10,866 bases of DNA. Origin: an uncultured Bacilli bacterium (GTDB lineage: Bacteria; Bacillota_I; Bacilli_A; RFN20; CAG-288). How positions within the stretch are numbered: the first letter of the stretch is position 1; every line of letters begins with the position of its first letter. Made by a program: the position numbers and the translations under genes. Below, piece after piece: positions 7,045 to 10,866 of the stretch. The stretch lies in the NCBI GenBank assembly GCA_948525355.1, contig CAOSOP010000025.1:1-10866 (forward strand), given 5' to 3'. Under the pieces are notes generated by a model. It was not told the DNA's origin and did not search any database. It saw only the letters and a program-made list of their open reading frames with translations.

Positions 7045-8472
7045 TTAATCATCATCTTCTTCAAAAACTGCTGGATAGGTTTCCTTTATATATTCATAGA
7101 AATCATCATCATTATAGACGATGTTGCTATTCTTTAACCAGTGAACAGTTGAGTCAGAAGATAAGCTTGAAACAGCAGCTAGTTCATAAGCAACTTTTTC
7201 AGCTCTTTCTTTCTTATTTGCTTTAACTTCTTCACTATCACTATCATTAACTCTTAAGGCTCCAGTAGTAATGACATCGAATATTTCAACGATGTAATAA
7301 CTATCAGAAGAAGAATCATAGTGAACAATGGAGTTAAAGACATCAGTCTTGTCTTCAATCTTAGCAGGGGTTAAATAGCGATGTCCATTGATAGTTGTTG
7401 TAACATCCTTAGATGTTGAACTAGAATCGATATTATAATTGATAGAGAAGACACGATTTCTTAAATCATCTGGTAAATCAGATAATCCATTAGTACGTAA
7501 TTGATATCCTTCAGTAACAAGCTTAGTTCTTGATAAAGAATCAAGTGCTAACTTCTTACCTTTTTCAACAGAATAAGCGTAATTATTAGTATATTTAACT
7601 TCTAATGTTTCATCGCTGTTCTGTGGATCACTTAAATCAATTTTTGCAACTTCATCTTCAATTCTTGATGCGAGTGTTACAAGATCATTGTCTTGAATAA
7701 ATGTCTTATCAGAATCGGTGAGGTCAGTTCCTAACCAAATGCGACCTAAGTTGCTTAAGTCTCTATCTTCATCACTTGCATCGCTGTTATTGATGTAGGA
7801 ATTGATAAAGGCCTTTATAGTATTAACTGCTGCACCTTTTTCATCGTCACGATCAGTGATCTTAACAACCTTAACGTCACGAGCATATGTATTACCAATA
7901 GAAGAATAACTCTCGTTATAAATATACTTAGCTATCAACGCTTGACGATAGATGTTAGGAAGCAATGCTCTTTCAATATAATCAGAATAATCACATCCTA
8001 ATATGTCACTTGCTTTATCACCAGGTTTAATGATTGTACCACGACCACTATTAGCATTTTCATTATTGCTACCGCAAGTGATGCTATACATCTTGCTTCT
8101 TAAGTTTAAGACGTAGCGAATTTCATCGAACTGATAATCAGTATCATATTCACCACCACTTATTTCGCTCATAAGAAGTTTATCAACCTTATCGTTAACA
8201 AATTCATCATCTAAAGTTACTTCTTTCTTAGCAATCTTATATAAAACATCAGCTAAGACCTTAGATTGAATAGATGTTCCACCAGAAATTGAATCATAGA
8301 ACGTTTCAAAATCGTTATAAGCAACATCCCCTTCAAAGATTCCAGAAATGATTTCATCATCGGCATTGCTAGGATAGTTGTTATTATCGCTGCTAGAACA
8401 AGAAGTTAAGCATAAGCTGCTACCAGCAAGTAAAGCTAATGCTAATGTTTTAAGTTTATTTCTTTGAAGCAT
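7045..8472 (-). CDS. Exported lipoprotein, divergent PrsA/SurA-like foldase (second of a pair)
   Basis: Predicted 475-residue membrane-anchored exported protein. The signal peptide has RNK, a hydrophobic core, then the lipobox LTSC with Cys25 as lipidated residue; a Ser/Asn-rich linker follows. I chose ATG 8472 because AAGGAGG (8481-8487) lies eight bases upstream and the signal peptide then starts properly; an ATG 54 bases earlier has neither. The rest resembles a degenerate foldase. A helical SurA-N-like part spans ~50-190. A strand-helix unit (RDVKVVKITDRDDEKG, 198-213) lacks the parvulin HIL motif. LPDDLRNRVFSI (333-344) and a final strand YYIVEIFDV (392-400) recall the end of a parvulin fold. 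The C-terminus is acidic (EEDDD). The gene overlaps the preceding lipoprotein gene by 17 bp and ends at the terminator at 7014-7039. The foldase role is inferred mainly from the neighbour; an inactive chaperone is plausible. Confidence 0.72.
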   Translation of the reverse strand: MLQRNKLKTLALALLAGSSLCLTSCSSSDNNNYPSNADDEIISGIFEGDVAYNDFETFYDSISGGTSIQSKVLADVLYKIAKKEVTLDDEFVNDKVDKLLMSEISGGEYDTDYQFDEIRYVLNLRSKMYSITCGSNNENANSGRGTIIKPGDKASDILGCDYSDYIERALLPNIYRQALIAKYIYNESYSSIGNTYARDVKVVKITDRDDEKGAAVNTIKAFINSYINNSDASDEDRDLSNLGRIWLGTDLTDSDKTFIQDNDLVTLASRIEDEVAKIDLSDPQNSDETLEVKYTNNYAYSVEKGKKLALDSLSRTKLVTEGYQLRTNGLSDLPDDLRNRVFSINYNIDSSSTSKDVTTTINGHRYLTPAKIEDKTDVFNSIVHYDSSSDSYYIVEIFDVITTGALRVNDSDSEEVKANKKERAEKVAYELAAVSSLSSDSTVHWLKNSNIVYNDDDFYEYIKETYPAVFEEDDD

Positions 8473-10237
8473 CGCAAACTCCTCCTTTTGTAATAGTACC
8501 ACTTTCAAATTGAGCAATACACTCATCTTCAGGTAAAGTACGATTGACTAATAACTGTTGAAGAGTTAAAGCTTCTAAATAGGCTATCCAACTCTTTTCA
8601 TAAGTCAATGCCTTAGAATATTCAGCGCTTTCTCTTCCTGTGCTAATATAAGTATCGATTATTTCTTTAACTCTTTCATCGATAGTAATATTAACTTCTT
8701 TTGCCTTAGCATAGTTATCTTCAAATATTCTATATTCCATATTTCCATCTAAGGACTTAATAGAATCTCTAATAGCAGTTGCACGCTTTTCATAAATTGA
8801 ACGATCATCAGTCTTGATGAAGTTAATATATGTAGGATCACTTTCCTCTTCTTCTTCAGTTGTTGTTGAAGGAATAGTTAAAGAATAATAAGATGCAATA
8901 TTATTTATTTCTTCATTATTATCACCTTTTGAAGTCATATTAACAAATGGTGAACGCTGTGCAATGATGAAGTGAACTCCTTGATATCCAGCGTCTGAAG
9001 AACCAGTTCCAGCTCTTGTGACAATAATAGGATTACTAGTTTCATCAGTTAAGATTTTTTGGTTAGTTCCAACACTTTCATAAGTAGTGTTATAATCATC
9101 ACCAACTTTATTATTCTTTAATACTTTTAATGAATCAGATAATCCAGGAATAACTGAGAACTTGTTTTCATTGATAACAACACCATATTCATCCTTAATC
9201 TCTTCAGCAGTCTTATCTAAATAGATATAACTTGTACCATGATTATTTAAGTACTTGCTCCAAATGATATTTCTTGGATAGTTAGCAGATACAGCGTTTT
9301 CAACATTGAGTTTATCTGTACTTGTTGTAACATCAGCATACTTATTTAAATCTAATATTTTAGAAAGAGGAATACCAAAATTATTTTTACCAATAACATC
9401 TTCAGCTTCTTCAGGAATTGCAAGTCTTTCTTTAACTAAAGCCTTATCTTCAACCTTGTTATTAAAGAAAGCATCATATCCATATAAGGAATACTTAAAT
9501 TCTGAAACAAATGATGTATCTTTTGTCATAATACCAACATCACCATAGTCAGAAGAAGAAGTATCATCTGAAGCGGTTAATGCTACTTGACCAAAGGTTT
9601 CAGTTGAAGCTAAACGCTTAACAACATTAGCAAGTTTCTTTGCATTGTCTTCTGTAATAGTAGAATTAATCAAAGAACTTGTAGATTCAACCTTAACAAG
9701 AATATGTCTGACATGATATGGAGACATAGTTTCAATATATTCAGGTGTTAATTTCTTATAGTTATCATCTGAATAGAAATCATTTGTATTTCTTGTCTTC
9801 TTTCTTGCTAAAAGATATTTTGAACGAAGTTCGTCGACAGTATCAACTCCTTCACCCTCTAAAATTTTCTCTCTTTCCTCTTTAACAGAAGTACCATTAG
9901 AACTGGCATTATCTTTTGCAGCTTGATAGTACTTTTCATCAATCTCTTGTTCAACTAATGACTTCATTGTTTCAGTTGTTGGAACAGCGAGTTGAATTAA
10001 TACATTATTTACAACAGTGTAATACGCTTTAGCACCATCTTGACCGATAACATACTTCTTGCCTGTTTCAATGTCTAAACCAGCTAAATCAGCATATGCA
10101 TCGTTGATGGTATATTCTTCATCACCGATTGTTAAGATGACACCATCCTTATGCTTGACTGGACTAGAACTACAAGAAGCCATGAATCCACATGTGAGTA
10201 ATGATACTAATGAAAGCGCGGCTATGTGTTTCTTCAT
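8456..10237 (-). CDS. PrsA/SurA-type lipoprotein with parvulin peptidyl-prolyl isomerase domain
   Basis: Exported lipoprotein of 593 residues, predicted to help secreted proteins fold at the outer face of the membrane. MKKHIAALSL begins a short signal peptide ending in the lipobox MASC, Cys22. Residues ~35-170 form a helix-rich SurA-N/PrsA-like region. The parvulin domain opens with YHVRHILVK (174-182), continues through a helix ETFGQVALTASDD (213-225) and SSDYGDVGIM (228-237), then FVSEFKYSLYGYDAFF (243-258). Only after ~110 further residues does the usual end appear: LSDSLKVLKNNKVGD (366-380) and YQGVHFIIAQRSPF (418-431), so the domain appears interrupted by an insertion. A Glu-rich stretch (TTTEEEEESD, 458-467) and a helical C-terminus follow. 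ATG 10237 has AGGAGGT five bases upstream. It is the first gene of a two-gene unit and overlaps the second by 17 bp. The lipidation and parvulin calls are firm; the name PrsA is by analogy. Confidence 0.85.
   Translation of the reverse strand: MKKHIAALSLVSLLTCGFMASCSSSPVKHKDGVILTIGDEEYTINDAYADLAGLDIETGKKYVIGQDGAKAYYTVVNNVLIQLAVPTTETMKSLVEQEIDEKYYQAAKDNASSNGTSVKEEREKILEGEGVDTVDELRSKYLLARKKTRNTNDFYSDDNYKKLTPEYIETMSPYHVRHILVKVESTSSLINSTITEDNAKKLANVVKRLASTETFGQVALTASDDTSSSDYGDVGIMTKDTSFVSEFKYSLYGYDAFFNNKVEDKALVKERLAIPEEAEDVIGKNNFGIPLSKILDLNKYADVTTSTDKLNVENAVSANYPRNIIWSKYLNNHGTSYIYLDKTAEEIKDEYGVVINENKFSVIPGLSDSLKVLKNNKVGDDYNTTYESVGTNQKILTDETSNPIIVTRAGTGSSDAGYQGVHFIIAQRSPFVNMTSKGDNNEEINNIASYYSLTIPSTTTEEEEESDPTYINFIKTDDRSIYEKRATAIRDSIKSLDGNMEYRIFEDNYAKAKEVNITIDERVKEIIDTYISTGRESAEYSKALTYEKSWIAYLEALTLQQLLVNRTLPEDECIAQFESGTITKGGVCDASKK
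8481..8487 (-). promoter_or_regulatory. Ribosome binding site that decides the second lipoprotein start
   Basis: Minus-strand AAGGAGG lies inside the end of the upstream lipoprotein gene, eight bases before ATG 8472. It fixes the start at the signal-peptide Met and rejects the ATG at 8526. Confidence 0.88.
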
Positions 10238-10275
10238 TAATTACCTCCTAAATTGCTTAAAAAGTCAACGTATTA

Positions 10276-10304
10276 ATTTTATATTACCGTAATAGAAATA
10301 TCAA
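10276..10304 (-). promoter_or_regulatory. Promoter of the lipoprotein pair
   Basis: On the minus strand TTGATA (10299-10304) and TAAAAT (10276-10281) are 17 bp apart, a good sigma-A-type match. The predicted start near 10269 leaves a ~30-nt leader with AGGAGGT (10243-10249) five bases before the ATG. Confidence 0.6.
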
Positions 10305-10447
10305 GCGAAAAAATGCATTTATAGATATTTATATAATATATACATTCAAATGAACATTATTATTATGTCAAAAGTCAAAATATTACATTCAAAATAAGCA
10401 TAAAAATGACATTACCAAGCATTAGCCCATTTTCACTTAAACCTCTC

Positions 10448-10474
10448 ACACATGGATTTCTATTACATAAGATA
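10448..10474 (+). promoter_or_regulatory. Possible sporulation-type (sigma-E/K-like) promoter of the mini-peptide genes
   Basis: CATAAGATA (10466-10474) fits the CATANNNTA -10 consensus of Bacillus sigma-K, and AC (10448-10449) sits 16 bp upstream as its minimal -35. A sigma-A reading of the same spot (TAAAAT at 10473-10478) has no acceptable -35. The start would fall near 10481, giving a leader of about 14 nt. The consensus is short and the DNA AT-rich; a near match CATAAAAAT occurs at 10399-10407, so the case is suggestive only. Confidence 0.35.
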
Positions 10475-10494
10475 AAATGTAACCGGAGGAAAAA

Positions 10495-10602
10495 ATGATA
10501 CCGACTAGAACAGACGCTCATAACACCGGAACAAACAGCTTCTTTTATTTCATATTGATTTTATTTATTCTCATTGCCATAATCGGTTGCTGTGCTTGCT
10601 AA
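10495..10602 (+). CDS. 35-residue single-span membrane peptide with Cys-rich end (YjcZ-like)
   Basis: Small plus-strand gene: GGAGG (10485-10489) lies five bases before ATG and the stop is TAA. The product has a short polar N-terminus (MIPTRTDAHNTGTNS), a hydrophobic segment FFYFILILFILIAIIG (16-31), and ends in CCAC. The pattern of a short polar head, an aliphatic run containing LFIL, then Gly and a tiny tail recalls the YjcZ-type tiny membrane peptides annotated as sporulation proteins in Bacillota. It is followed 13 bp later by a second, similar gene whose ribosome binding site overlaps this stop codon. Function is unknown. A small membrane-active toxin is the main alternative, but no antisense RNA gene is visible. 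Confidence 0.75.
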   Translation: MIPTRTDAHNTGTNSFFYFILILFILIAIIGCCAC

Positions 10603-10609
10603 GGAGGTG
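10601..10609 (+). promoter_or_regulatory. Ribosome binding site overlapping the upstream stop codon
   Basis: AAGGAGGTG begins within the TAA of the 35-residue gene and lies six bases before GTG 10616. It is nearly a full complement of the 16S 3' end, which supports both the GTG start and coupling of the two mini-genes. Confidence 0.85.
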
Positions 10610-10615
10610 CTAAAA

Positions 10616-10705
10616 GTGAACAACTATTTCTGCGTAATATTAGTTTTATTCATCCTTCTCGTCATCGTTGGATGCGGCGGATGGTTTAGTGGCTGCGGCT
10701 GCTAA
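10616..10705 (+). CDS. 29-residue single-span membrane peptide with Cys-rich end (YjcZ-like)
   Basis: GTG start with a near-perfect AAGGAGGTG site six bases upstream; stop TAA. The product is almost all membrane span: MNNYF, then CVILVLFILLVIVG (6-19), then the tail CGGWFSGCGC (20-29). The core VLVLFILLVIVG-type run closely resembles the LIVVLFILLIIVG signature I know from YjcZ-family peptides. Five cysteines in 29 residues, four of them in the last ten, are unusual, and they echo the CCAC end of the gene before it. The two likely form one transcript, closed by the terminator 12 bp downstream. A role in the spore envelope or membrane is an inference from the family label only. Confidence 0.75.
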   Translation: MNNYFCVILVLFILLVIVGCGGWFSGCGC

Positions 10706-10716
10706 TTAACTTAGGG

Positions 10717-10741
10717 GGCAAGTGAACAACTTGCCTTTTTT
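10717..10741 (+). terminator. Intrinsic terminator of the mini-peptide genes
   Basis: GGCAAGT (10717-10723) and ACTTGCC (10729-10735) form a perfect 7-bp stem around GAACA, followed by TTTTTT (10736-10741). It has no matching U-tract on the minus strand, so it acts on plus-strand transcripts only. Confidence 0.9.
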
Positions 10742-10832
10742 ATTTGCTCACCCTAACCAGCGCCTACACCTCCGAGGGAGCTTCCCCCGGAAGCGGACGA
10801 GGAGGTGTGGGAGGAAGTGGGGGTGCGCCAAT
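10742..10832. repeat. GC-rich 91-bp imperfect palindrome, unassigned
   Basis: From 10751 to 10830, 55 of 80 bases are G or C, far above the rest of the window. The left half is C-rich and the right half G-rich, and they are complementary in one register centred on 10787 with no bulges: CACCC/GGGTG (10749-10753 with 10821-10825), an 11-bp block (10763-10773 with 10801-10811) and GCTTCC/GGAAGC (10780-10785 with 10789-10794) around a CCC loop. About 32 of 45 positions pair. Several frames are open to the window edge: a plus frame rich in Gly and Arg, a plus frame that is Pro- then Glu-rich, and two minus frames, one ending in a Ser/Gly-rich tail at 10753. A GTG at 10823 has GGGAGGA eight bases upstream. 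I cannot decide between structured RNA, a DNA element and a coding end. Confidence 0.5.
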
Positions 10833-10866
10833 TAGATACGAATTCACAGGAAGAGGAAGAAATACA

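Noticed and set aside
7041..7226. 61-codon plus-strand open frame opposite the second lipoprotein gene
   Set aside because: It is the mirror of acidic Asp/Glu codons, giving His/Tyr-rich text, with no start signals.
8473..8526. 18-residue N-terminal extension of the second lipoprotein
   Set aside because: It would bury the signal peptide and the strong AAGGAGG site that serves ATG 8472.
9306..9548. 80-codon plus-strand open frame inside the large lipoprotein gene
   Set aside because: It is antisense to the conserved parvulin region and has no ribosome binding site.
10059..10292. 77-codon plus-strand open frame opposite the lipoprotein signal peptide
   Set aside because: It is antisense to the signal-peptide and lipobox region, has no start signal, and runs through the promoter of the minus-strand gene.
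10321..10400. Direct repeats of ACATTCAAA and an imperfect TGAACAT/ATGTCA dyad in the divergent intergenic region
   Set aside because: These are short, AT-rich and imperfect; chance explains them well in this composition. The 257-bp gap otherwise holds only the two promoters.
10742..10832. Integron attC site or tRNA in the GC-rich palindrome
   Set aside because: No GTTRRRY/RYYYAAC pair lies at the ends, and there is no cloverleaf or T-loop sequence.
1..10866. CRISPR array, insertion sequence or defence system
   Set aside because: No regularly spaced repeats and no transposase, nuclease or toxin-antitoxin motifs were seen in any of the supported genes.

Overview
The window is AT-rich bacterial DNA with strong AGGAGG-type ribosome binding sites and tightly overlapping genes. 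It carries a Firmicutes-type sufCDSUB Fe-S cluster operon and lipoproteins with short Bacillota-style signal peptides. TGG encodes Trp and TGA is used only as a stop, so the genetic code is 11, not the Mycoplasma code. This points to a low-GC Bacillota lineage, for example the uncultured gut Bacilli, Erysipelotrichia or RF39-like clades. I cannot name a genus from sequence alone.

Nearly everything runs on the minus strand, so transcription order is right to left. First come two overlapping genes for large exported lipoproteins of the PrsA/SurA foldase type (10237-8456 and 8472-7045), with a sigma-A-like promoter at 10276-10304. A strong intrinsic terminator follows (7014-7039), and it abuts the ribosome binding site of a HIT-family nucleotide hydrolase gene (7002-6580). 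After a 103-bp gap with a promoter come sufC, sufD, sufS, sufU, sufB and mnmG (6476-73). These six genes are joined by 4-17 bp overlaps and look like one transcript. SufS removes sulfur from cysteine, SufU receives it, and SufBCD is the ATP-driven scaffold where the Fe-S cluster forms. MnmG (tRNA U34 modification) is appended as the last gene, which is not its usual place.

On the plus strand at the right end, a two-gene unit (10495-10705) encodes 35- and 29-residue single-span peptides with Cys-rich C-termini. They resemble the tiny YjcZ-type membrane peptides of spore formers. The unit is preceded by a possible sporulation-sigma promoter and closed by a clear terminator (10717-10741). The last ~125 bp form a GC-rich island built around a 91-bp imperfect palindrome, open in several reading frames. 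I cannot assign it. At the left edge there may be the tail of a convergent plus-strand gene.

Most of the window is ordinary housekeeping. The parts most worth a second look are the Cys-tailed mini-peptide pair with its promoter, the palindromic GC island, the interrupted parvulin domain in the large lipoprotein, the terminator-RBS junction at the HIT gene, the very short SufD, and the suf-mnmG fusion of operons.
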